The position numbers were made by a program, and so were the translations under genes. The notes below the pieces were generated by a model. The model made no database searches, had not been told where the DNA came from, and was given only the letters and a program-made list of their open reading frames with translations. Source: Palsa-883 sp963847615 (lineage in GTDB: Bacteria; Pseudomonadota; Alphaproteobacteria; Acetobacterales; Acetobacteraceae). From it: a stretch of 64,000 bases of DNA. The stretch is taken from positions 44,252 to 108,251 of the forward strand of contig CAWKAN010000022.1 of NCBI GenBank assembly GCA_963847615.1. Direction: 5' to 3'. Of this stretch, positions 24,649 to 32,946 are shown piece after piece. Every line of letters starts with the position of its first letter. Position 1 is the stretch's first letter.

Positions 24649-24952
24649 AGCAAGGCCAGGGGCTCCGCCCCTGGACCCCGCCAAGGGGCGCTGCCCCTTG
24701 GAACCCCGCCAAGGGCGGAGCCCTTGGAACCCCGGACCGGGAGTGTGGGGCGGGGAAGGGGGCGTGAGGGCAGGGCGCCGGTGCCGCCCCTCGCGAGGGG
24801 CGGCACCGGCGCCCTGCCCTCACGCCCCCTTCCCCGCCCCACACTCCCGGTCAAGGAGTCCAGAGGCTGTGCCTCTGGTGGGGGGTCCAGGGGGGCAAAG
24901 CCCCCTGGCGGGGTCCAGGGGCGGAGCCTCTGGCCTTGCTTCAGCCCGGGGG
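24638..24952. repeat. Family A palindromic element, complete copy (A4)
   Basis: It occupies the whole gap between two convergent genes. Its ends gggctgaagcaaggcc and the mirror image include both stop codons. The central palindrome, 24736-24851, is 116 bp (accgggagtgtgg... to ...cactcccggt), with a perfect tip ccgcccctcgcgaggggcgg. The inner arm sequence differs from A2 and A7, but its two halves match each other. Confidence 0.9.
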
Positions 24953-25174
24953 TGGCGCTCCCGCCCCCTGCACGACGTGACGGTCGATCCACTCGGCGAC
25001 CAGGCGCCGCGCCTCGTTCAACGAGGCCTCCGGGTGGTGGATGCGATACAGCGTGGTGCAGGCCTGGAACGCCGCCATGTCGTCGCTGCCGACGTGGCGC
25101 AGGTCGCGATAGGCCGTCACCACCGCGCGTTCGCAACGCCGGGCGAACTGGCTGACTTCGCGACCCATCGGCAT
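24941..25174 (-). CDS. Small conserved hypothetical protein
   Basis: A 77-residue protein, chosen from the ATG at 25174 because an AAGGAG site precedes it by about 5 bp. An open extension to 25252 and a second ATG at 25168 exist. It is helical and rich in Arg/Ala (FARRCERAVVTAYRDLRHVG, LYRIHHPEASLNEARRLVAEWIDRHV). No family is recognised. The final residues GAGAPPPG are encoded in the mirrored end of element A4. Confidence 0.6.
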   Translation of the reverse strand: MPMGREVSQFARRCERAVVTAYRDLRHVGSDDMAAFQACTTLYRIHHPEASLNEARRLVAEWIDRHVVQGAGAPPPG

Positions 25175-25276
25175 TGGCTCCTTGTTGCGAATTATTCGCA
25201 TCTGTGTGGGTAGATTAGGCGAGCGCTGCAACCTCGGCAAGCAGTTCGACAATCTCTGAGCGTCCGTCCAGCCGGG

Positions 25277-25579
25277 CTAGCGCGCCGGATCGTCGATGAC
25301 ATCGAACAGCGTCTCGGTGACGGGAGGGATCGTCAGCCCAGCAGCAGCCGCGCTCAGCTCCCGCTTCGCGGCGCTGGCGTTGAAGCGTTCCATATCCTCT
25401 GCGCTGGCCCACTGCGTCATGACGTGGAAGGCGGTTTCGCTGCCCTGCCCGCGCAGACGCCAGATGGCTCGGCAGCCGGGCTGACGCAGCATGCCGGGAA
25501 AGCCGACGTCGCGGGTGAATGCCAGCCACTCGGCGATCCGGTCGGGCCTGACCTGCATCTTCAGAATTCGGAACAGCAT
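25277..25579 (-). CDS. Antibiotic biosynthesis monooxygenase (ABM)-fold protein
   Basis: A 100-residue dimeric alpha-beta-barrel type protein. MLFRILKMQVRPDRIAEWLAFTRDV, PGCRAIWRLRGQGSETAFHVMTQWASAEDMERF and a conserved Phe near the C-terminus fit the ABM/quinol monooxygenase family. Members act without cofactor on quinols, or are haem-degrading or merely structural, so the activity is open. The gene is divergent from the large restriction-modification gene; their starts are 170 bp apart. Confidence 0.75.
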   Translation of the reverse strand: MLFRILKMQVRPDRIAEWLAFTRDVGFPGMLRQPGCRAIWRLRGQGSETAFHVMTQWASAEDMERFNASAAKRELSAAAAGLTIPPVTETLFDVIDDPAR

Positions 25580-25749
25580 GCGCCGCCTCCCCTCCCCCCG
25601 CCCCCAACCGCTCGATGCGCCACCCGACATCCGCGGTGCCTGCCCGCCCACATCGCGCATCTTCGCCCTCGCGCAGGCCGCGATGGCAAGCTCGGCACGC
25701 ACGATCCTCGGACCTCGCGCGGACATGCGATATCCGCCACTGTGCCTGG

Positions 25750-28700
25750 ATGAACGCGACCGCTCCACCCCCCATCGGGGGAAATCTCTTTACCGATTAC
25801 TTCCTGCGCGAGGGCATGCCGCAAACGGCGGAATGGCGCGCCCTCGATCCCGTCGAACTCCTGCGTATCGCCGACACGATGCGCGGCCACTGGCGCACCC
25901 TGGCCGCCATGTCGGCACCGAACGAAGCCACCACCGAGCGCACCCTGATCGAGCCGTCCTTCAAATTGCTCGGCTGGGACATTTTGTCGCAGCAGTCGCC
26001 GGATAGGAGCCGGCGCGACATCCCGGACGCCCTGCTGTTCCGCACCCCGGCGGCACAGGCGAAGGCCGCCGCAACGAAGGACCCGCGTGGCCGTTACGCC
26101 GAAGCGACCGTCGTGGTGGAGAGCGAGGCGCGCGACACCAGGCTGGACCGCGCCAGTGGCAGTAGTGGCACGCCAGCCTCGCAGATCTTGCGCTATCTCG
26201 CGCTCGCCGAGCCGGCCAGCGGCGGTGGCGTGCGCTGGGGCCTGCTGACCAACGGCCGCATTTGGCGGCTGTATTGGCACGGGGCGCGCAGCCGCGCCGA
26301 GGGTTTCGTCGGCTTCGACCTGCCCGCCATCCTGGATGGCGTCGCGCGCAGCGATGCCGCCGCCACCGACCAGTTCCGCACGTTCCTGCTGTTGTTCCGC
26401 CGTGCGGCGTTCGACCCGACGGGACCCAGCGGCGCCACCTTCCTCGACACCGCGCTGGCCGAGGGCCGCCGTTACGAGGAACGCATCACCGCCGCCCTGT
26501 CCGACGCGGTGTTCAAGCGCGTGTTCCGCCCCTTGGTCCAGACCATCGCCGCGCACGACCCGCAACGCCAACCGCAGGACGCACACTGGCGGCAACAGGT
26601 GAAGGACGCCGCCCTGATCTTGCTCTATCGCCTGTTGTTCCTGCTCTATGCCGAGGACCGCGAACTGCTGCCGGTCCGCCATCCCGGCTACGCCGGCTAT
26701 GCGCTGCAACGCCTGCGCCAGGATGCCGCGACGGCGCACGACGCAGGCCGTCCGCTGTCCGGCTCCGCCACCCGATTCTGGACCGCCCTGGTCGAGTTGT
26801 TCCGCGCCATCGCCGAAGGCGACACGTCGCTCGGCCTTCCCCCGTATAACGGTGGCCTGTTCGATGCCGCCGCCGTGCCGTTGCTGACACGCCTGCACCT
26901 GCCCGACGACGCGCTGGGCAAATTGCTGGACGAGCTGTCGCGCGAGGAAGCCGGCGGCACCCGCCGCCTGATCAATTTTCGTGATTTGTCGGTGCAACAT
27001 CTCGGCTCGATCTATGAGCGCCTGCTGGAATTTGACGTGGTGGTTGACGGCACCGGCATCGACGTGCGGTTGAATGCCTTCGCGCGCAAGAACAGCGGCT
27101 CGTACTACACACCGGATGAACTCGTGCGGCTGATCATCCGCCGCACCATCGGGCCGCTGATCGACGAACGGCGGCGGGCGTTCACCGATCTGGCCGAACA
27201 ACTCGCATCCGACCATCGGCCCCGGGCGCAGCGTCTCGCGAAGCTGCGGGAGCACGATCCGGCGCAGGCGTTCCTGTCGTTGCGCGTGCTCGATCCCGCG
27301 ATGGGCTCCGGCCACTTCCTGGTGTCGCTGGTCGATTGGCTCACCGACCAGGCGCTGACCGCGCAGCAGGATGCCGCGGCGGCGGTCACCTGGGCCGACT
27401 ACCGCTCGCCGCTGAGCCAGACGATCGAAACCATTCGCGGCCACATCGAGGCGGAGGCCAGGCAGCACGGTTGGGAGGTACGCGACGAGCATCTGGACGA
27501 CCGCCACCTGGTGCGCCGCATCGTGCTCAAGCGGGTGATCTACGGCGTCGATCTCAACCCGATGGCGGTCGAGCTGGCGAAACTGTCGCTGTGGCTGCAT
27601 TCCTTCACCGTCGGCGCGCCGCTGTCGTTCCTGGACCATCACCTGCGCTGCGGTGATTCGCTGTTCGGCGAATTCGTGCACGGCGCGGAGGACTGGCTGC
27701 GCGCCAAGGGCCGCACGCTGCGGCGCGATTCGGTCGTCGCCGCCCGGCAGTCCGCCGCCGGCATGCAGATGGTCGAGGCCCTGACCGACGCCGACATCGC
27801 CGAGGTGAAGCAAAGCAAGGCCACGTTCGGCGGCGTCGAGGAGGCCACCTTGCCGCTGTATCGCTTCCTCGATCTGGTGCATGCGGAGCGGTGGCTTGCT
27901 CCGCCGCGTGACGGGTCGGCAAGTCGGGCGCTTGCCGCCTTGTACGACGGGCTGATCGGTGACCCCGTGCAGCTTGCCGCCGGCGCGGCACAGCCGGGCG
28001 GTCCAGCCGCAACGCGCGATGCCGCGACGCGGTTTCTGCTGCGCGTGCGGGGACTGACCGGCGAGCGGCATTTTCTGCATTGGCAGGTGGCGTTTCCCGG
28101 TGTGTGGGACGATTGGGAGAGCATCACGCCGCGCGGTGGCTTCGACGCGGTGATCGGCAACCCGCCGTGGGACCGGATCAAGCTGCAAGAGGTGGAATGG
28201 TTTGCCGCCCGCGTGCCGGAGATCGCGTTGTCGCAGCGAGCCGCCGACCGCAAGAAGCTGGTGGGCGCATTGCAGAAGCGCGGCGGCGATCTGGCGGCCG
28301 ATTATGACCGCGCGGTCTGGACCGCCGAGGCGGCGGCGCGCGTCGCCCGGGCCTGCGGCGACTATCCGTTGCTCGGCGGCGGCGATGCGAATGTGTATTC
28401 GCTGTTCGTCGAGCGCGCGTCACATCTGGTGAAGCCGGATGGCATCGTCGGGCTGCTGGTGCCGAGCGGCATCGCCGCCGACAAGGGCGCGGCGAAGTTC
28501 TTTTCCGGACTGTCGTCGGATGGACGGTTGTCCGCACTGTTCGACTTCGAGAACCGGCGAACGCGAACGAAATTTGGTCCGTTCTTTCCTGACATCGATT
28601 CGCGCTTCAAGTTCTCCGCGCTGATTTTTGGTGGGGCGGATCGCCGCTTTCTGTTCGCCGATTGTGCGTTCTTCCAGCAGGACGCCGACGAGGCAGAGGC

Positions 28701-29814
28701 CAACGCTGTTGCGCTGACCCCGGCCGACTTCGCCGCGGTCAATCCCAACACCGGCACCGCGCCGGTGTTCCGCACCCGGCGCGACGCCGAGATCACTGTC
28801 GATATCTATCGGCGGCTGCCGGTGCTGGTGGATCGTCGCGGCAAGGCGCCGAAGCCGGTGTGGCCGGCGCGCTATCTGCGCATGTTCGATATGACCAACA
28901 ACTCGGGGTTGTTCCGCACCGCCGCCGAGCTGGAGAAGCAGGGCGCGTACCGCGTCGCCGGCAACCGCTGGCGCAAGGGAAAGGCGGAATGGCTGCCGCT
29001 GATGGTCGGGCGCACGATCCATCCGTTCGACCACCGCGCCGCGTCAGTCGTGGAAAATCCGGCCAACATCCACAATCCGTTCAACAGTGCCCCAACCACA
29101 CTAGCGGAACATTCCGACCCTTCCTTTGGCCCCATGCCGCAATTCTGGGTCAGTCGCGCCGACATCGAATGGCCCGACAACCTTGCCTGGGCATTGGCGT
29201 TCCGCGATATCGCGCGGCCGACCGACGTGCGGACGGTGATTGTAGCGGCCGTGCCCGTAGCCGCTTTCGGGAACACACTGCCGCTGTTGCTTCCCGAAGC
29301 GCCCGGAGTGGATGCGCTTGCAGTCTATCGGCGCGGCGCCCCGCTGCTGCTCGCAAACCTGGGCGCTCTCGTGCTCGACTATGTCGCCCGCCAGAAGGTG
29401 CAGAGCACGCACCTCAACGCTTACATCCTGGAACAACTGCCGGTCGTACCGCTCGATCGGTTTTCTCTTCGCGTGGGAACCGCCACCGCCGAAGCCCTCA
29501 TCCGCGACGACGTGCTGCACCTGACCTACACCGCGCACGACATGGCCGGCTTCGCCGCCGATCTCGGCCACACCGGTCCCCCCTTCGCCTGGGACGAGGA
29601 AGAGCGCCTGCATCTGCGCGCGCGGCTCGATGCGCTGTTCTTCCTGCTCTACGGCCTCGACCGCGACGCCGCGCGCTACATCCTCTCGACGTTTCCGATC
29701 GTGCGCGAGGAGGAGGAAGCCCGCTACCAGGGCCGCTTCCGCTCCCGCGATCTCATCCTCGGCTACATGGCCGCATTCGCCGCCGGCGATCCTTCGACGC
29801 ACGTCGCCGGCTGA
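25750..29814 (+). CDS. Eco57I-like (type IIG) restriction-modification protein with doubtful nuclease site
   Basis: A 1354-residue protein. Residues ~60-180 resemble the type I R/IIG nuclease domain: LIEPSFKLLGWDI, Asp93 in IPDALLF, VVVESEARDTRLD (120-132) and ILRYLALA with WGLLTNGRIWRLYW. The PD-(D/E)xK lysine position reads Glu126 (E-S-E), so cleavage may be lost. Residues ~450-900 are an adenine-N6 methyltransferase: SGSYYTPDELV, DPAMGSGHFLVSLVDWL (SAM motif I, from residue 515) and FDAVIGNPPWDRIKL (NPPW at 804). The last 350 residues are a likely target-recognition region. Start ATG at 25750; a longer frame from 25615 has no family support. Codon use matches the host. Confidence 0.85.
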   Translation: MNATAPPPIGGNLFTDYFLREGMPQTAEWRALDPVELLRIADTMRGHWRTLAAMSAPNEATTERTLIEPSFKLLGWDILSQQSPDRSRRDIPDALLFRTPAAQAKAAATKDPRGRYAEATVVVESEARDTRLDRASGSSGTPASQILRYLALAEPASGGGVRWGLLTNGRIWRLYWHGARSRAEGFVGFDLPAILDGVARSDAAATDQFRTFLLLFRRAAFDPTGPSGATFLDTALAEGRRYEERITAALSDAVFKRVFRPLVQTIAAHDPQRQPQDAHWRQQVKDAALILLYRLLFLLYAEDRELLPVRHPGYAGYALQRLRQDAATAHDAGRPLSGSATRFWTALVELFRAIAEGDTSLGLPPYNGGLFDAAAVPLLTRLHLPDDALGKLLDELSREEAGGTRRLINFRDLSVQHLGSIYERLLEFDVVVDGTGIDVRLNAFARKNSGSYYTPDELVRLIIRRTIGPLIDERRRAFTDLAEQLASDHRPRAQRLAKLREHDPAQAFLSLRVLDPAMGSGHFLVSLVDWLTDQALTAQQDAAAAVTWADYRSPLSQTIETIRGHIEAEARQHGWEVRDEHLDDRHLVRRIVLKRVIYGVDLNPMAVELAKLSLWLHSFTVGAPLSFLDHHLRCGDSLFGEFVHGAEDWLRAKGRTLRRDSVVAARQSAAGMQMVEALTDADIAEVKQSKATFGGVEEATLPLYRFLDLVHAERWLAPPRDGSASRALAALYDGLIGDPVQLAAGAAQPGGPAATRDAATRFLLRVRGLTGERHFLHWQVAFPGVWDDWESITPRGGFDAVIGNPPWDRIKLQEVEWFAARVPEIALSQRAADRKKLVGALQKRGGDLAADYDRAVWTAEAAARVARACGDYPLLGGGDANVYSLFVERASHLVKPDGIVGLLVPSGIAADKGAAKFFSGLSSDGRLSALFDFENRRTRTKFGPFFPDIDSRFKFSALIFGGADRRFLFADCAFFQQDADEAEANAVALTPADFAAVNPNTGTAPVFRTRRDAEITVDIYRRLPVLVDRRGKAPKPVWPARYLRMFDMTNNSGLFRTAAELEKQGAYRVAGNRWRKGKAEWLPLMVGRTIHPFDHRAASVVENPANIHNPFNSAPTTLAEHSDPSFGPMPQFWVSRADIEWPDNLAWALAFRDIARPTDVRTVIVAAVPVAAFGNTLPLLLPEAPGVDALAVYRRGAPLLLANLGALVLDYVARQKVQSTHLNAYILEQLPVVPLDRFSLRVGTATAEALIRDDVLHLTYTAHDMAGFAADLGHTGPPFAWDEEERLHLRARLDALFFLLYGLDRDAARYILSTFPIVREEEEARYQGRFRSRDLILGYMAAFAAGDPSTHVAG

Positions 29815-29838
29815 TCGGGCGCCACGCCGCGCGCCGCT

Positions 29839-30240
29839 TCACCCTGCGCCGTGCGGCGCAGCGACCAACTGCTCAACAGCAGCGAGGAACCGTCGTGCCG
29901 TCTCGATCGCCGCTGCCGCACGATCCAACGGCACGACCGCCTCCGGCCCGGTCGCATAGTCCGCCACCGCCTTCAGGTCATAAGCCTGTGCAAGGAACCG
30001 CCGCAGGTCCGCAGACAGGCTCGCTTCATCTTTCGACAACAAAGCGAATTGCCGGTGCACGCCGCGATGCGTCTTCGCCTCTCGCCCTGTCCGCTGGTAA
30101 ATCAACGCCTGCGCCGCATGAAAAGCCGCAAGATAGGCGGTGCGCGCCGCCTCCTCGCCCAATCCGATGCCCAGAATGGCCTCGCCGTGTTCGAGGGTCT
30201 GCCGCGCCTTCGCCAGGAACCGCTCGGCCTCCGGCGTCAC
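29839..30240 (-). CDS. HEPN-domain protein (HepT-like)
   Basis: A 133-residue helical HEPN protein (PF05168-like). TAYLAAFHAAQALIYQRTGR is the first helix pair, and REAKTHRGVHRQF carries an R-x4-H arrangement typical of HEPN RNases. The HxY extension used by HepT of MntA/HepT modules is absent (HRG). The start is GTG at 30240, overlapping the TGA expected for the nucleotidyltransferase gene. The longer ATG frame to 30261 arises only from that gene's frameshift. It forms a nucleotidyltransferase/HEPN toxin-antitoxin-like pair. Confidence 0.82.
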   Translation of the reverse strand: MTPEAERFLAKARQTLEHGEAILGIGLGEEAARTAYLAAFHAAQALIYQRTGREAKTHRGVHRQFALLSKDEASLSADLRRFLAQAYDLKAVADYATGPEAVVPLDRAAAAIETARRFLAAVEQLVAAPHGAG

Positions 30241-30571
30241 AAATCGACCCCTTCCCGCCAATCGCGCCCATCAGCGGCGACCGCTCCTGCCACGCCCCCG
30301 CCCGGAACGGCATCGCATGCACGAACGCCCCAACCTCGTAGAGCAGGTCGGTTTCGATCTCCACCAGCCGATCGACTTCCGGCCAACGATCGGTGAAGCC
30401 GCGCAGGAACACCGCAACGTCGTAATCGGACTCCTCGGTCGCCTCGCCGCGCGCCCGTGACCCGAACAGCACGACGCGCTCAATCCGGTCGCCAAACGTG
30501 TTGTCGAGCGCCGTGCGGAACCGCCGCAACACCGGATCGTCAAGAAGCTGTACGGGCAACGTGGCCTCCAT
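30237..30571 (-). pseudogene. MntA-like minimal nucleotidyltransferase, frameshifted at its 3' end
   Basis: FGSRARGEATEESDYDVAVF shows the exact GS-x10-DxD motif of minimal nucleotidyltransferases, which inactivate the partner HEPN protein by adding AMP or act as its antitoxin. The frame is intact through AWQERSPLMGAI, then one base appears to be missing near 30252-30258: the next frame reads REGVDL-stop, the usual family ending, and its TGA overlaps the HEPN GTG. As read, the frame would instead run on into the HEPN gene to 30026. Only the last residues are affected, so some function might remain. Confidence 0.75.
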
Positions 30572-30596
30572 TGCATGGGTCGGCGTCGGACGGGTT

Positions 30597-30886
30597 TCAC
30601 CGCTTCTTTCGAGCCGCGATGCGCGCCAGCAGTTCAGCCTTCTTCACTTCCCATTCCGCGACCACCTGCTCATGCGCAATGGGCTCGACGTTCGGGTCCC
30701 GGAGTTCGCGCAATCCCTGCTCGACCTCGGCGCGGAACCAGGCGTCGTGTTCCGCCTTCTCCACATAGTCGCGCATGAAATCACGCAGGAGTTGCGACCC
30801 CGGGGCGATCATGCGCCTTGGCCAGGCTCGTGAAGGACGTCTTCAGGTCCTCATCGACCCGGAAGGTGAAAGTGGTTTTGGGGCAT
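30597..30886 (-). pseudogene. ParD/RHH-type antitoxin with two frameshifts
   Basis: Pieces in three frames join into one ~95-residue antitoxin: MP at 30886, then KTTFTFRVDEDLKTSFTSLAKAHDRP, then GSQLLRDFMRDYVEKAEHDAWF to the end AARKKR. One extra C (after atgccc) and one extra G (in the ccccgggg run near 30810) account for both shifts. The first strand TFTFRVDEDLK is the DNA-contacting ribbon. No toxin gene is adjacent. The next gene on the strand is the nucleotidyltransferase. Either the toxin was lost or this antitoxin is a remnant. Confidence 0.7.
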
Positions 30887-30959
30887 GGCGCGATTCCGCA
30901 CTGGCTTTGCACTAACAATGTAGCACAAACCCGCGCCGCAGCAACCGCCGGTGCCTGCC

Positions 30960-32027
30960 CTACCCCGCCACCAACTGCGCGATCGCCGTGCCGACATCCG
31001 CGGTCCCGGCCTGCCCGCCCATGTCGCGCGTCTTCGGCCCGCTCTCGCGCAGCAGCGTCTCGATCGCATCGACGATCGCCTGGCCGGCCTGCGCCTCACC
31101 GAGGTGTTCCAGCATCAGGGCGGCCGACCAGATCTGCCCGATCGGGTTGCAGATGTGCTTGCCGGCGATGTCGGGCGCCGAGCCGTGCACCGGCTCGAAC
31201 ATCGACGGATAGGTTCGTTCCGGATTGATGTTGGCCGAGGCGGCGATGCCGATCGAGCCCGCCACCGCCGGCCCCAGGTCGCTCAGGATGTCGCCGAACA
31301 GGTTCGAGCCCACCACGACATCGAACCAATCCGGATGCTGCACGAAATGCGCGCACAGGATGTCGATGTGGTACTGGTCGGTGCGGATGTCGGGATACGC
31401 CTTGCCCATCGCGGCGAACCGCTCGTCCCAGTACGGCATGGTGAAGGTGATGCCGTTCGACTTGGTTGCCGAGGTCAGGTGCTTTTTCGGCCGCGACCGC
31501 GCCAAGTCGAAGGCGAATTGCATGATCCGGTCGGTCCCCGTGCGGGTGAACACGCTCTGCTGCGAAACGAACTCGCGCTCCGTCCCCTCGAACATCCGCC
31601 CGCCGACGGAGGAGTATTCGCCCTCGGTGTTCTCCCGCACCACGTAGAAGTCGATATCCGCCTCGCCCCGTCCGGCCAGCGGGGTGCGCACGCCGGGCAT
31701 CAGCTTGCAGGGGCGCAGGTTCACATACTGGTCGAAGCCGCGGCGGATCGGGATCAGCAGGCCCCAGAGCGAGATGTGGTCCGGCACCCCCGGATAGCCG
31801 ACCGCGCCGAGCAGGATCGAGTCCGACTGCGCCAGGCGTTGCATCCCGTCGGGCGGCATCATCGCGCCGGTCTGCTGGTAGGTCTCGCAGGACCAGTCGT
31901 AGTGCGCCAGCTCCAGCCCGAAGCCGAACCGGCGCGCCGCCACGTCCATCACCTTCAGCGCCTCCGGCACCGTCTCCTTGCCGATGCCGTCGCCGGGGAC
32001 GACGGCGATGCGATGGGTACCTGCCAT
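30960..32027 (-). CDS. ttuC: Tartrate dehydrogenase/decarboxylase-like enzyme
   Basis: A 355-residue member of the isocitrate/isopropylmalate dehydrogenase family. IAVVPGDGIGKETVPEALKV is the N-terminal block; PIRRGFDQYVNLRPCKLMPGV, the VVRENTEGEYSSVGGR block and SNLFGDILSDLGPAVAGSIGIAAS are the substrate- and metal-binding regions. This pattern fits the TtuC/YeaU group, which oxidises tartrate, D-malate or both with NAD and Mn/Mg. A 3-isopropylmalate role is less likely, since no leu genes are near. The start is ATG at 32027 with a plausible ggagac site upstream. It is divergent from pyrE. Confidence 0.88.
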   Translation of the reverse strand: MAGTHRIAVVPGDGIGKETVPEALKVMDVAARRFGFGLELAHYDWSCETYQQTGAMMPPDGMQRLAQSDSILLGAVGYPGVPDHISLWGLLIPIRRGFDQYVNLRPCKLMPGVRTPLAGRGEADIDFYVVRENTEGEYSSVGGRMFEGTEREFVSQQSVFTRTGTDRIMQFAFDLARSRPKKHLTSATKSNGITFTMPYWDERFAAMGKAYPDIRTDQYHIDILCAHFVQHPDWFDVVVGSNLFGDILSDLGPAVAGSIGIAASANINPERTYPSMFEPVHGSAPDIAGKHICNPIGQIWSAALMLEHLGEAQAGQAIVDAIETLLRESGPKTRDMGGQAGTADVGTAIAQLVAG

Positions 32028-32097
32028 GGGCTGTCTCCTTGGTCCGTGATCTTGTATCAATCGGCGCTGCAGCAGACGGATAGAGGACCAGCGCCCC

Positions 32098-32838
32098 ATG
32101 GCCAAGCCCGCCACCGCCGGACAGAACAGCGACTGGGATCGCGACGCCGCCCTGACCGCCGCGCGCATCCTGCTGGAGATCAAGGCGGTCAATTTCCGCC
32201 CCGAGGAGCCGTATGTCTTCACCTCCGGCTGGAAGTCGCCGGTCTACATCGACTGCCGGCGCATCATCTACTTCCCCCGCGCGCGCGCCAAGATCTGCGA
32301 CCTGGCGGTGGAGAAGATCAACCGCCACGTCGGCTACGAGACCATCGAGGCGGTGGCCGGCGGCGAGACCGCGGGCATCCCCTTCGCCGCCTGGATCGCC
32401 GACCGCATGGCCGCGCCGATGGCCTATGTGCGCAAGAAGCCCAAGGGGTTCGGCCGCGCGGCACTGATCGAGGGCGACGTGCCGGAGGGCAAGCGCACCC
32501 TGCTGGTGGAGGACCTGACCACCGACGGCGGGTCAAAAATCCGCTTCGCCCAGGCGCTGCGCGACGCCGGGGCCATCGTCAACCACACCTTCGTGGTGTT
32601 CTTCTACGGCGTGTTCCCCGGCGCCTTCGAGACGCTGGCGCGGATGGACATCGCGCTGCACCATCTGTGCACCTGGTGGGACGTGCTGGAAGCCTGCCGC
32701 GAGCGGCCGTATTTCTCCGAGGCGGCGCTGTCCGAGGTGCGCAAATTCCTGGAGGACCCGGTGGCCTGGTCGGCAGCACATGGCGGGGTCGCCTCGGCGG
32801 AGGAGGCGATGGCCCGCAAGGCGGCCGCCGACGCGTAA
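32098..32838 (+). CDS. pyrE: Orotate phosphoribosyltransferase
   Basis: A 246-residue enzyme of UMP synthesis that joins orotate to PRPP. FTSGWKSPVYIDCRRIIYFP is the orotate-loop region, AVAGGETAGIPFAAWIADRM the dimer/substrate block, and KRTLLVEDLTTDGGSKIRFAQALRDAGA the PRPP-binding motif. It is about 20-30 residues longer than the E. coli type and belongs to the alphaproteobacterial long form. It starts 70 bp from the divergent dehydrogenase. Confidence 0.94.
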   Translation: MAKPATAGQNSDWDRDAALTAARILLEIKAVNFRPEEPYVFTSGWKSPVYIDCRRIIYFPRARAKICDLAVEKINRHVGYETIEAVAGGETAGIPFAAWIADRMAAPMAYVRKKPKGFGRAALIEGDVPEGKRTLLVEDLTTDGGSKIRFAQALRDAGAIVNHTFVVFFYGVFPGAFETLARMDIALHHLCTWWDVLEACRERPYFSEAALSEVRKFLEDPVAWSAAHGGVASAEEAMARKAAADA

Positions 32839-32946
32839 GCCGAAACCTACTGTTCGCGGGTCGTTAAGACTTGCGACGGTAACGTCTTCCCGGGTCAGAA
32901 TGCCGTAAGACCGGCGGCACCCATGTCGCCGGGGGGGACGCCAAAC

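Noticed and set aside
25561..28188. 875-residue open frame opposite to the restriction-modification gene
   Set aside because: No recognisable domain, antisense to the methylase motifs, and Arg/Gln/Gly-heavy composition typical of shadow frames.
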